The notes: generated from the letters alone by a model not told the origin. 22,139 bases of DNA from Zetaproteobacteria bacterium (GCA_021545665.1 JAJRTX010000031.1:1-22139); one strand, 5' to 3'; counted from the first letter of the stretch, positions 7,684-14,953 are shown. Translations and numbers: made by a program.

Positions 7684-8156
7684 CACTCAAAACCTCGCGA
7701 AATGGATACATCAAAAAAACCAGAATTGTTTTTTAGATCCGTATCGTTGATTCGCATTACCAACTCACCCTGTTGCAAAGCTGTGAACTGTGTTCCCTTG
7801 CCGACCAGTACAATCTGATCTCCAACCTTTGCAATAAGTGCGCAATGGTTCCATTGAGAGTTTATCACATACTTACGAAAATCATTGCTGTCTCCATTGA
7901 CTGGCGGACTATTGAGTGGCACACCTATTGGGGAGCTTTTTCCTTTACTTGGTGCTGTGGAACGGGAAGTATATTGAATCTCACCTGATGCAGATATTTT
8001 GACAGTATCACCTGATTGCATTTCTATACCTGTTTTTTGCCAAGCCTTGGAAGCATATACTTTGCTGTGAATTTCGCTTGTATCGCGGATAAGAGTCATG
8101 GAATCATGTGCATTACTTTCACAATACCCCCATGTACCGGAAATAATTTTTATCAC
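7683..8156 (-). CDS. C-terminal part of frameshifted scaffold: PA-IL (LecA)-like lectin domain
   Basis: This frame (157 aa from a possible GTG at 8156) is the displaced C-terminus of the scaffold at 8119-10353. Its first residues, ISGTWGYCESNAHDSMTLIRD, continue the domain that is intact at 2988-3308. Residues of about 30-155 resemble the PA-IL/LecA-like family: WQKTGIEMQSGDTVKISASG, then CALIAKVGDQIVLVGKGTQF, then GELVMRINDTDLKNNSGFFD. In that family the C-terminal ND...N residues help bind Ca2+ and galactose; an equivalent INDTDLKNNSG is present. Alone it has no signal peptide, so as a separate product it would stay in the cytoplasm. The stop overlaps the VWA-LamG start. Whether it is expressed by reinitiation, by recoding, or not at all cannot be told from sequence. 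Confidence 0.72.
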   Translation of the reverse strand: MIKIISGTWGYCESNAHDSMTLIRDTSEIHSKVYASKAWQKTGIEMQSGDTVKISASGEIQYTSRSTAPSKGKSSPIGVPLNSPPVNGDSNDFRKYVINSQWNHCALIAKVGDQIVLVGKGTQFTALQQGELVMRINDTDLKNNSGFFDVSISRGFE

Positions 8157-8400
8157 TGCTACAGGATAGTTTCACGAGCCCCCAGTGGGTACTGCCTTGC
8201 TTCGATTTACCGCAATCTTTATTAGACTGGTTTTCCACCCAATATCCATTAAACCCTTCACCTTGTTGATTTAAGAAGAGGTGACCATTCTGCTCAGAGT
8301 CATATAATCCAAGAATATTACCATCTGCATTGGTTTTAAAATGGATGTCCCCACCGCCATCTCCCGAAGACCAATTTATACGCCATTTACCAGTGATATC
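8082..8400 (-). repeat. Copy 2 of the dispersed direct repeat (319 bp), carrying a 2-bp deletion
   Basis: This is the near-identical partner of 2988-3308. Compared with that copy, CG is missing near 8145. This turns GATAAAAATCGTATTTC into GATAAAAATTATTTC and ends the frame at a TGA at 8119-8121. Outside the indel the two copies differ at 13 positions by my hand alignment. The C-terminal sequences on either side are unrelated. Confidence 0.93.
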
Positions 8401-10353
8401 GGAACAATCATTCTTCTTTTCGTCTTCCTGACACCCTTGAACAATGATCTCATAATCAATGGTATTTCTGCTTCCTGTCCTGCTAAGCCAATTTCCGACA
8501 GCTACGAGTTCATATTTTCCAGGCTCTGCAAAATTATATTTCAAATGAATAACGCTTGCTGGGTTAATATCGTATGCATGGGACACCCTTTTCTTACCCG
8601 AACGTTTAATTTGATCAAGTCCAAACGATGCGGCTGATGCACCCTCGCCTACAGTTAGTTTTATATTGATTTCACCTTTGTTAAATCCACCCGCATCAAT
8701 GATTGGAATGGAACTAACTTCGTAAGAGGGCTTTTCAGGGCAGCAACCCGGTGAGATTATTGGAGCCCTTCCACGCGTAACTATTTTTGTTAAACAACCT
8801 TCTCCAGACTTTTCAGTCGATGAGGGTGTGATTTTTTCCCCTGGTTTGGGCTTTTCAGTCACAGGCTTTTCTTCTTTCCCAATTGGTTCTTTAGCAACGA
8901 CTTCTTTGGAATTAACTTTCTCCTTCTCAACTGTAACTACCGTAACCGATAGTTGATCAGCCTTTAGATTTTCAACTGGAAGACGCGATTCAATGGCTTG
9001 CTTAATGTGCTTTACTGTTTGGTTATACGAAGCCCAAGCGGCTAGATACCTCTTCTTTTTTTCTTCGCCACCATGCTTAGGTATTAGTCCTGTTTCACGT
9101 CTGGCGGCCATGGCTTCTTTATTCTTTTTTTCGTATAAGGGACTCTTTTGTTTAATCAAGGGAGATACTCTTTTGATTTCTTTCTGAATGCTGACTAAAC
9201 TTGAAATATATTTCTCAAGCTTTGCCTTATCATCTGCGTGCCTCTTCCAGCTCTTAATCCGATTCTTTCTAGGGTTGGTTCGGCGCTTTTCCCAGGCAGA
9301 AACCTGCGCCTGAAGATAATTCTCTCGAGATTGAAGCTCCTTTTTGAGTTTCGCGGCATCCACTTTTTCCCCCTCAAGGAGGCCTCTGTCTTCTCCACCC
9401 ATTAACTTATCTAGCTTTTGAACAAGTTCAAGCCTCGAGAGGTCAGCAATCTTTTTCCTAATACCCTCAAGCTCTAGTGTAAATGGCTCAATCCGTACTT
9501 TAACCACCCACTTTTCAAATCTCTCTTTTGATATATCAGGCTCACTGTCTTGCTCAAGCCACTCTTTCATGCTTTGAATTTCATATTTCAAATTTTTTTC
9601 TTGTGATTTCAGATCTTTCAGTTGTGAGTTCAGAGATTCCAGCTCGGCACTTATTTTAAGAAACTCCTTATCTTTTGTGTCTTCTATAAGCTGTAATTTG
9701 CCACGCCTCTTGCTTAGTTTATATTCATCCAGAGCTTTATCCGCTGCGTCTCCAGCTTTAGCCAAGGCCTTACTAAAACCCTCATATTCCTCTGATAACC
9801 AAGTTGCCCATTCAACGTATGAATAGAGATTGCTAGATTCCTCATAAGTAATACAGAAAGGCCCATGCCACGTTTTTTTATCGCCAACCCCTCCAGACCA
9901 TATATTCCAATCGCGACTGGGTAGGTTGTCTTTACGCTGAATATACCTTGATTCGCTTAGAACAGAGCTAGTTAAGTCATAGAGCGCCTTGAGCTTCCAT
10001 CTGTTGTTCATTGAATCCCATGTGCCCCGGGAGGTTCGAAATGAGTCAGGATCATTTGGGACAGGATCATAGGGTATCAATACCCTAGACTTAATACGTT
10101 TAAGATCCTCGTTAAGCCTTTTAAGACCACTTTCATCGTTAAAGCATGCTCCATATCCAGTCCAGCAAACTGATGCTGTTTTGTATGGCTCTAAGTGAGC
10201 GGTTTTTGAAGAATGTGAAGGACTTAGCGTAACTGAACATTTACCCTGCTCTTTTTTGGGGTCATCGGCCCATGCATGATTAACACCCATTATAATATGC
10301 ATAAATATCATTAAGAGCAGTGTATGTATGAGAGTGATTTCCTTATTCTGCAT
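8119..10353 (-). CDS. Secreted coiled-coil scaffold, N-terminal part (744 aa, frameshifted)
   Basis: The start is ATG at 10353, with GGAGG 8 nt upstream, then a signal peptide ending near HAWA. In 744-aa numbering: a Cys-containing module (38-190; CWTGYGACFND, GPFCITY, YVEWATWLSEE) matches the 1384-aa scaffold. A charged coiled coil (190-460) ends in a shared AW..YN.T motif and a KEEKPVTEK linker. A Cys-flanked beta domain, about 525-642 (from GCLTK to VQGC), is present only here. The GKWRINW domain (650-735) is cut short by a -2 frameshift, so the last residues, YFRYMGVL, are out of frame. Restored, the protein would be about 890 residues and would end in the lectin-like domain at 7683-8156. 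It lies 52 bp downstream of the TPR gene, in the same direction. Confidence 0.87.
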   Translation of the reverse strand: MQNKEITLIHTLLLMIFMHIIMGVNHAWADDPKKEQGKCSVTLSPSHSSKTAHLEPYKTASVCWTGYGACFNDESGLKRLNEDLKRIKSRVLIPYDPVPNDPDSFRTSRGTWDSMNNRWKLKALYDLTSSVLSESRYIQRKDNLPSRDWNIWSGGVGDKKTWHGPFCITYEESSNLYSYVEWATWLSEEYEGFSKALAKAGDAADKALDEYKLSKRRGKLQLIEDTKDKEFLKISAELESLNSQLKDLKSQEKNLKYEIQSMKEWLEQDSEPDISKERFEKWVVKVRIEPFTLELEGIRKKIADLSRLELVQKLDKLMGGEDRGLLEGEKVDAAKLKKELQSRENYLQAQVSAWEKRRTNPRKNRIKSWKRHADDKAKLEKYISSLVSIQKEIKRVSPLIKQKSPLYEKKNKEAMAARRETGLIPKHGGEEKKKRYLAAWASYNQTVKHIKQAIESRLPVENLKADQLSVTVVTVEKEKVNSKEVVAKEPIGKEEKPVTEKPKPGEKITPSSTEKSGEGCLTKIVTRGRAPIISPGCCPEKPSYEVSSIPIIDAGGFNKGEINIKLTVGEGASAASFGLDQIKRSGKKRVSHAYDINPASVIHLKYNFAEPGKYELVAVGNWLSRTGSRNTIDYEIIVQGCQEDEKKNDCSDITGKWRINWSSGDGGGDIHFKTNADGNILGLYDSEQNGHLFLNQQGEGFNGYWVENQSNKDCGKSKQGSTHWGLVKLSCSSDKNYFRYMGVL

Positions 10354-10405
10354 AATCCTATCCTCCGCTGGATTTACTCCAGCCTTATGTTCAGTCAATT
10401 TTTTA

Positions 10406-11341
10406 TCACTGCGCCAGTCTGGCGCTGATAACCCTGACGCTGGAATTATTGATCTGTTCTTGTGTCACTTGTGCATTCATCTGGAAAAGCGATTGGCTGT
10501 TGCCTTGAATGATACCGTTCATGCTTATCTGTTTGCTGCCACTATTATCGCTGGCTTGAAGTACAATATTGCTGACCGGAAAAGGGGTTTTATTGCGAAT
10601 CACGAATTGTAATCGGCTATTGGCATCGACTCGCATACCGACATCGAGATAGGCGGCGGCATTGGCGGGCAGGTCGAAACGCAGCAGATCGGCATAGGCT
10701 TTTTTGCCGTCTGGGGTGTTGCTGCCTGCAGTCTCGCTCAGATATTTATCTGCCAGGATCTGATTGCCATCGACCAGCGCATAACGGCCCAGTCGTTGCA
10801 TGGCGGATGCGGTCTTCATTAATTTTACACTGTTCTCCAGCGCCTGTTTGGCCTGATAACGATTACCCATCGCATCGAGCAACAGCCCCAGTCGAAGGTG
10901 CGGTTCGAAATAACCCGGATTCATGTGTACAGCCTTACGGTATTCGGCCAGCGCCGCATTGCCTTTATAAGTTTGCTCCAAAGCCGAACCGCGCAACAAG
11001 TGGAATTGCGCTTCTTGCGGTTCGATGCGAATAGCTTTTTCAGCCAATGCACGGGCTTTTCTGAAATTATTTTTTTTGATCGCTTTGACGCCTTCATCAT
11101 AAGCGGCATAGGCAGGGGCTGTCTTGAACAGGTGAGACAGACGACGACGATATTCATCGCGACCTGTTTTTCCCGCCGGTAGCTGGGTGGCAAAGGCACG
11201 ATTGGCGGCCACGCGGTCGGCAGAAGGGGGGTGATCGGCCAGCAGTCGGCTAAACAGATTATCCGCTTGTCCCTGCGATTCTTTCAGCAGTAGCTGTTGC
11301 ACGCTGACTGCGGCCTGCGGATCGTATCCGGCGCGGGACAT
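10406..11341 (-). CDS. TPR half of a split M48 metalloprotease (311 aa)
   Basis: The frame begins at an ATG sharing one base with the stop of the peptidase half (TAATG). Its first residues, MSRAGYDPQAAVSVQQLL, are the sequence that normally follows the third zinc ligand in BepA/YfgC-like M48 proteases (YMARAGYDP type). Next come the family's LLADHPPSADRV motif and several TPR helices, about residues 80-210 (AYDEGVKAIKKNNFRKARAL, AQFHLLRGSALEQTYKGN, EPHLRLGLLLDAMGNRYQ). A beta-rich C-terminal domain of about 90 residues closes it. Alone it has no signal peptide. In intact relatives the TPR part folds over the protease and recruits the outer-membrane assembly machinery. Here it is probably one gene with 11341-11982, broken by loss of one base. 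Confidence 0.85.
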   Translation of the reverse strand: MSRAGYDPQAAVSVQQLLLKESQGQADNLFSRLLADHPPSADRVAANRAFATQLPAGKTGRDEYRRRLSHLFKTAPAYAAYDEGVKAIKKNNFRKARALAEKAIRIEPQEAQFHLLRGSALEQTYKGNAALAEYRKAVHMNPGYFEPHLRLGLLLDAMGNRYQAKQALENSVKLMKTASAMQRLGRYALVDGNQILADKYLSETAGSNTPDGKKAYADLLRFDLPANAAAYLDVGMRVDANSRLQFVIRNKTPFPVSNIVLQASDNSGSKQISMNGIIQGNSQSLFQMNAQVTQEQINNSSVRVISARLAQ

Positions 11342-11982
11342 TAGACCATGCCATAATGATCCGACTGGCTTTCATCATCGCGGCTGAATTTGGAATTCAG
11401 CAGGGTGGCAGCCACCTGTGTGCCGATGCTACCGAGCATCTGAATATTCTGATCGTCTGTCTGACTCTGAATGGCGATATTGGCCGCGATGACTGCGCCC
11501 TGTAGTAGCAAGGCCTGTTGCATTTGTTTGGCACCGTGCTTGGCGGCGGCATGGGTGATCTCATGGCCGATCACCGCAGCCAGTTCCGCTTCATTATCCA
11601 TTTTCATCAGCAGACCGCGATTGATGCCCATTTTTCCACCCGGCAACATCCATGCATTGATGGCGGAATCATTCACCACCACAAATTCATACGGCAATTT
11701 GCGATCCGATACCGCAGCCATTTTCTGGCCGACTTCGCGTACATAAGCAGTCACTGCCGGATCAGCAACATAATCGCCGCCCTGCATCTGGCGCGCAGGC
11801 ATATAGTTTTTCTGCCCCATTTCCAGTTCCATGGATTCGGGAATCAGCATCAGCTCATTTTTTCCGGTGACCGGATTGGTAGCGCAGGCGGAGAGCAACA
11901 GGGCGGCGAGCAGGGGCGTGAGACATCGCCTGAAATGGATGCGGTTACGATTTGTTACTGGATGACGATCAAGTCCATGCAT
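11341..11982 (-). CDS. M48 family metalloprotease lipoprotein, catalytic half (213 aa)
   Basis: ATG at 11982 is preceded by GGGGAGGG. The signal sequence has a lipobox, LLLSAC, with Cys33 as the likely lipidated residue. Family hallmarks in order: NPVTGKNELMLIPES, NDSAINAWMLPGGKMGINRG, the zinc motif HEITH (His140, Glu141, His144) within AAVIGHEITHAAAKHGAKQM, and SRDDESQSDHYGM, where Glu204 is the expected third zinc ligand. The closest described types are BepA (YfgC) and LoiP, which degrade or help mature outer-membrane proteins. The protein then ends abruptly at GMV followed by TAA. Family members read on into YMxRAGYDP, which is found in the +1 frame as 10406-11341. All catalytic residues precede the break, so the truncated protease could be active. 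Confidence 0.9.
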   Translation of the reverse strand: MHGLDRHPVTNRNRIHFRRCLTPLLAALLLSACATNPVTGKNELMLIPESMELEMGQKNYMPARQMQGGDYVADPAVTAYVREVGQKMAAVSDRKLPYEFVVVNDSAINAWMLPGGKMGINRGLLMKMDNEAELAAVIGHEITHAAAKHGAKQMQQALLLQGAVIAANIAIQSQTDDQNIQMLGSIGTQVAATLLNSKFSRDDESQSDHYGMV

Positions 11983-12120
11983 GGACCCTCCCCGAATGCG
12001 TGTACTCCGTTGTATTCATCCATGATTACGACGGTTGCTCTTATATCAATAATTCATGGCGCTAATATCATCAACTGCCAGATCAACGACAAGTGGAATT
12101 ATTGCCCATTTATGGAATGG

Positions 12121-12177
12121 GAGCCAATTGCAAAAGTCGTGAGCGGCAATCTGCTTCCCCACTTTTGCAATTGGCTC
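12121..12177. repeat. Perfect 17-bp inverted repeat between two genes
   Basis: GAGCCAATTGCAAAAGT (12121-12137) and its exact reverse complement (12161-12177) flank a 23-nt spacer. It begins 12 bp after the stop of the 164-aa gene, within the 207-bp gap before the M48 protease. No U-run follows on either strand, so a simple intrinsic terminator is doubtful. A dispersed REP/MITE-type element or a regulatory hairpin is more likely. The rest of the gap (11983-12120) shows no gene and no convincing promoter. Confidence 0.7.
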
Positions 12178-12189
12178 ATGGGTTTAACA

Positions 12190-12684
12190 CTACAGAGCGC
12201 GTTGTTTGATTCGCATGATGTATTCGTTCACGCCCTCGCGGCGCTGGTAACCGGACGTCGGATCATTAAAAGTCAGTTGCGTTTTGGCGGTGATTGATAC
12301 CATGCTGACCAGGATTTTCCCGCCTGGGGTATCGATCACTTGCTGTTGCAGCGTTTGCGTATCCTGAATAGCCAGCAGGCTTAACGCTGCATCACGAGGC
12401 ACCTGTCCGTTCATTGCATCGTTCAAACGCGATTTATCGTAAAATTCTTTGCCAAGGATGCCGTCCAAATTCTTTCCATTCCATGCTGCTATAAGCTTTT
12501 GCACCGCTTTCTCCGCCAACTGGCGGGAAACAGGTTTCATTTGGCTCTGCTGCAAAGCCCTGCTATTTTCCGGCACAAGCGAAGGCGTAAGAATCGGTCG
12601 CCATGATCGAAATTCAGAGGCCGCAACTGCCGATGTGAAACCAATAAAAAATAGGCATATCAAATATCTGATTGCTTTATGCAA
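12190..12684 (-). CDS. Small exported protein (164 aa)
   Basis: The start is TTG at 12684: AAAGGAGG lies 8 nt upstream and no ATG fits. Signal peptide MHKAIRYLICLFFIGFTSAV ends at a VAA-type site near residue 22. The mature part has a helical first half (QLAEKAVQKLIAAWNGKNLD, ILGKEFYDKSRL) and a likely beta second half (GKILVSMVSITAKTQLTFND, RREGVNEYIMRIKQR). This pattern, a helix with AWN followed by strands, faintly recalls NTF2-like folds, but that is only an impression. It lies 32 bp after the 727-aa gene and just before the inverted repeat at 12121-12177. No function is assigned. Confidence 0.85.
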   Translation of the reverse strand: MHKAIRYLICLFFIGFTSAVAASEFRSWRPILTPSLVPENSRALQQSQMKPVSRQLAEKAVQKLIAAWNGKNLDGILGKEFYDKSRLNDAMNGQVPRDAALSLLAIQDTQTLQQQVIDTPGGKILVSMVSITAKTQLTFNDPTSGYQRREGVNEYIMRIKQRAL

Positions 12685-12692
12685 TGGTCTAT

Positions 12693-12700
12693 CCTCCTTT
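12693..12700 (-). promoter_or_regulatory. Ribosome binding site supporting a TTG start
   Basis: AAAGGAGG on the minus strand, 8 nt before TTG at 12684, fixes the unusual start of the 164-aa exported protein. Confidence 0.7.
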
Positions 12701-12716
12701 ATTTACCATCTCATCC

Positions 12717-14900
12717 TCACGGTGAGAATATAGTCAACGCAAAAGAACCGAAATAACCAAGATTACCCGCCTGATCTACAGCCATAAAGAAGATTCCGGG
12801 ATGGCTTACAGCATTCACAGATGGAGGAACGATGACTGTCGGCGCAGCAAATACGGCAGGTGGCAAAACAAATGGTGGATTGATCCGAGATGGTCTGGGG
12901 TTTAGATCAGGATCACCATATACCTGCACGCTTGCTGCCGGAATCGGCCCGTCAACATTATCAGAAAAACTGTTTTTTACACAGTTGATATATGTTTGCA
13001 GGCCAGGGTGGGTAACTGGCACTATACTGCCAAGGGGAACATGTATTGCGGCAGGAAAACAGCTTCCTGATGCATTAGTGCCGGGGCCACTAAAGTCAGC
13101 CACAAGAATCGTACTGGTGGCTGTTCCCACATTGCCTGCCGCATCTCTGGCAGTAAAAGTCACTGTGGTTTTTCTACTGTTAAGGTTGCTATTAAAGATA
13201 ACGGTAAATGGTTTTACGGGAATAAAACCAGCAGGGGCATTGTTTGTAATGCCTCCAACGACGCCAACATTATCTGTTGCAGTTGCACCGTTCAAAAAAG
13301 CTTGAATCGCAGCATTGGAAACAGGAGCACCATTGGTTTCAGAACTGCCTACAAAGCTTTGTAATAACACTGTAATCGGGAAAGGAGCAGTCACAACAGG
13401 TGGCGTGGCATCCGCGACAGGTGGAGGTGTAATCACCACAGGCGGAGGCGTAATCACCGCAGGCGGAGGCGTAATCACCGCAGGCGGAGGTGTAATCACC
13501 GCAGGCGGGTTGACTGTGTCTCCACCAGCAATTGGGTCAGTTGGATCAAAAGGATCGTTGCCTGTTCGATGTGTAACCTGCACGAGATCAACGCCGCAGT
13601 CAGGACAATCCAGAAGATGGCGCCCAAGATCAGGAAGTTCCAAGCCAGCTTTCTTATCACTCTTCTTTCGTTCTTCACATTGCTTTAGGCAATTTGTAAT
13701 TTGCTCGATAAGGATTTTTTTCTGTCTTTCTTGATCCTGTGTTAAGGGCTTCTTTGCAATAATGGTTAACCTCAAAAACTGTTTATACATAGTTCCACAA
13801 CCACACTCGTCAATAGCAGAAAATAGATTTCCCAGCGTATTCACAAAACCCTGTATAAATGGCAAGCTTTCTATGCCGCCAGCATCACTCGAAGAGGGAG
13901 TATCTTGACCACCAGTAATTTCAAAGCCTGAGATTGACCCCAAATCGTTGCCTGTTTCGAGGTTAATTACATCACGGAACTCATTGGCCCGTTTGCTTAT
14001 CTGCTCATCACATAATGCTTTTGCCTTTTTCTCGGCATCTTTTTGGCATAGTTGAAAATCTACCCTGTGTTTTTTAATCGCATCAATCTGTTTCTTATAT
14101 TGTTCGTTTAACTTTCTCCACTTTTTCTCAATAAACCTTGCAGCGCCACGATTACTACGCTTTTGAAACCTTGCAAAATCATCTGCCAGTCTATTCATTT
14201 TCATGGATAATTTCAGTGCTTTTTCCTGCAAGTCTGTATCCGTAGGTGGTGTAAGGCAGATATTTCTAAACTTTGCAAAAGCCGAATCAATACATTGATT
14301 CTCAAATCGAGGCATGGTGAATACGCCAGTTTCTATCCGAAAGCGAATATGGTGTGGGGTATCGCTGGCAATTGACTCCTTATCTCCACTGCCAATCTTG
14401 ATGCCGCCACTCGGCACGACAGGAAGCTCAGTTTTATCAACAGGGTCACCAGGAATAATTATTCCGCCATCGGGCTTTTCGCCACCGCCAGTATCATCGT
14501 CACCCGTCTTTTCAGTTGTTTCACCTTTCGCACGATCCACTGTAACGGTAATGGTATGGCAGTAGGGCAGCGAAGATCCTCCGCCGCCAGCAGGCTTCGC
14601 AGGAGGCTCTTTCTTTCCATCGCCGATCTTGATGCCGCCACTCGGCACGACAGGAGGCTCAGTTTTACCACCAAGATCACCAGGAATAATTATTCCGCCA
14701 TCGGGCTTTTTGCCACCTCCAATATCATCGCCACCCGTGTTTTCAGTTGCTTCACCTTTCGCACGATCTACAGTAACGGTAATGGTATGGCAGTCAGGCA
14801 GTTTTCCGGCAGCAGGCGCTGACCAAGCAAGTGCAGGCAAACAGGCGGATACCGCCAATAAAAACGCAACCCTTTCTAAAAATCCTACTATCTTAATCAT
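12717..14900 (-). CDS. Secreted coiled-coil/proline-repeat/HYR-like protein (727 aa)
   Basis: ATG at 14900 follows AAGGA, 8 nt away. The signal peptide ends near AWSA (residue 28). Residues 34-97 and 111-174 are a tandem duplication (LP.CHTITVTVDRAKGE ... VPSGGIKIG), low in complexity and rich in Gly and Asp. A basic helical/coiled-coil region with spaced Cys (190-310; DFARFQKRSNRGAARFIEKK) and a Cys-rich segment (365-436; CGCG, NCLKQC, CPDCG) follow. The CPDCG and CGCG spacing could hold metal or disulfides. Four copies of (A/V)VITPPP at 467-494 form a stiff linker to one HYR-like repeat (500-602; TVTFTARDAAGNVGTATSTI) and a second, diverged one (605-727; FFMAVDQAGNLGYFGSFALT). HYR domains are extracellular adhesion-type beta modules. 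The gene follows the WYC-domain protein by 123 bp. Confidence 0.88.
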   Translation of the reverse strand: MIKIVGFLERVAFLLAVSACLPALAWSAPAAGKLPDCHTITVTVDRAKGEATENTGGDDIGGGKKPDGGIIIPGDLGGKTEPPVVPSGGIKIGDGKKEPPAKPAGGGGSSLPYCHTITVTVDRAKGETTEKTGDDDTGGGEKPDGGIIIPGDPVDKTELPVVPSGGIKIGSGDKESIASDTPHHIRFRIETGVFTMPRFENQCIDSAFAKFRNICLTPPTDTDLQEKALKLSMKMNRLADDFARFQKRSNRGAARFIEKKWRKLNEQYKKQIDAIKKHRVDFQLCQKDAEKKAKALCDEQISKRANEFRDVINLETGNDLGSISGFEITGGQDTPSSSDAGGIESLPFIQGFVNTLGNLFSAIDECGCGTMYKQFLRLTIIAKKPLTQDQERQKKILIEQITNCLKQCEERKKSDKKAGLELPDLGRHLLDCPDCGVDLVQVTHRTGNDPFDPTDPIAGGDTVNPPAVITPPPAVITPPPAVITPPPVVITPPPVADATPPVVTAPFPITVLLQSFVGSSETNGAPVSNAAIQAFLNGATATDNVGVVGGITNNAPAGFIPVKPFTVIFNSNLNSRKTTVTFTARDAAGNVGTATSTILVADFSGPGTNASGSCFPAAIHVPLGSIVPVTHPGLQTYINCVKNSFSDNVDGPIPAASVQVYGDPDLNPRPSRINPPFVLPPAVFAAPTVIVPPSVNAVSHPGIFFMAVDQAGNLGYFGSFALTIFSP
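13420..13503 (-). repeat. Four 21-bp tandem repeats encoding (A/V)VITPPP
   Basis: Four head-to-tail 21-bp units occur (plus-strand form GGCGGAGGCGTAATCACCGC + A). The second and third are identical and the others differ at one to three bases. The unit is a multiple of three, so copy-number change by slippage keeps the frame and only lengthens or shortens the proline linker. Confidence 0.92.
14384..14801 (-). repeat. Tandem duplication with 231-bp period in the 727-aa gene
   Basis: Bases 14384-14570 and 14615-14801 are homologous at an offset of exactly 231 bp (77 codons). Long identical stretches include CCAGGAATAATTATTCCGCC and the TCACCTTTCGCACGAT block. Both copies encode CHTITVTVDRAKGE followed by PDGGIIIPGD and VPSGGIKIG. 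The intervening 44 bp differ. The duplication is in frame and looks recent at DNA level. Confidence 0.92.
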
Positions 14901-14953
14901 ATCTTATTTCCTTGTTGTTCTAATCCATCTGACCTTAAGGTTCCGAAAACTTA

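Noticed and set aside
8119..8156. Programmed frameshifting at the scaffold break
   Set aside because: The heptamer at the site does not fit a standard -1 slippery site, and a +1 or -2 shift is needed. A 2-bp deletion relative to the intact copy is the simpler explanation. Recoding is not excluded, only unsupported.
11518..12297. 259-codon open frame on the plus strand opposite the M48 protease
   Set aside because: It is antisense to a gene with clear family motifs, has a His-rich, low-plausibility composition, no ribosome binding site, and reads through the inverted repeat. Treated as a shadow frame.
12832..13305. 157-codon plus-strand frame opposite the HYR-like region
   Set aside because: It mirrors a Pro/Val/Thr-rich beta domain. 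No start signal or recognisable motif was found.
13420..13503. Possible CRISPR array because of regular short repeats
   Set aside because: The 21-bp units are contiguous with no spacers and encode an in-frame VITPPP protein repeat.
14384..14801. Possible insertion-sequence ends because of two similar DNA blocks
   Set aside because: The blocks are direct, in frame, spaced by exactly 77 codons and inside one coding sequence. This is a tandem duplication, with no transposase or inverted ends.
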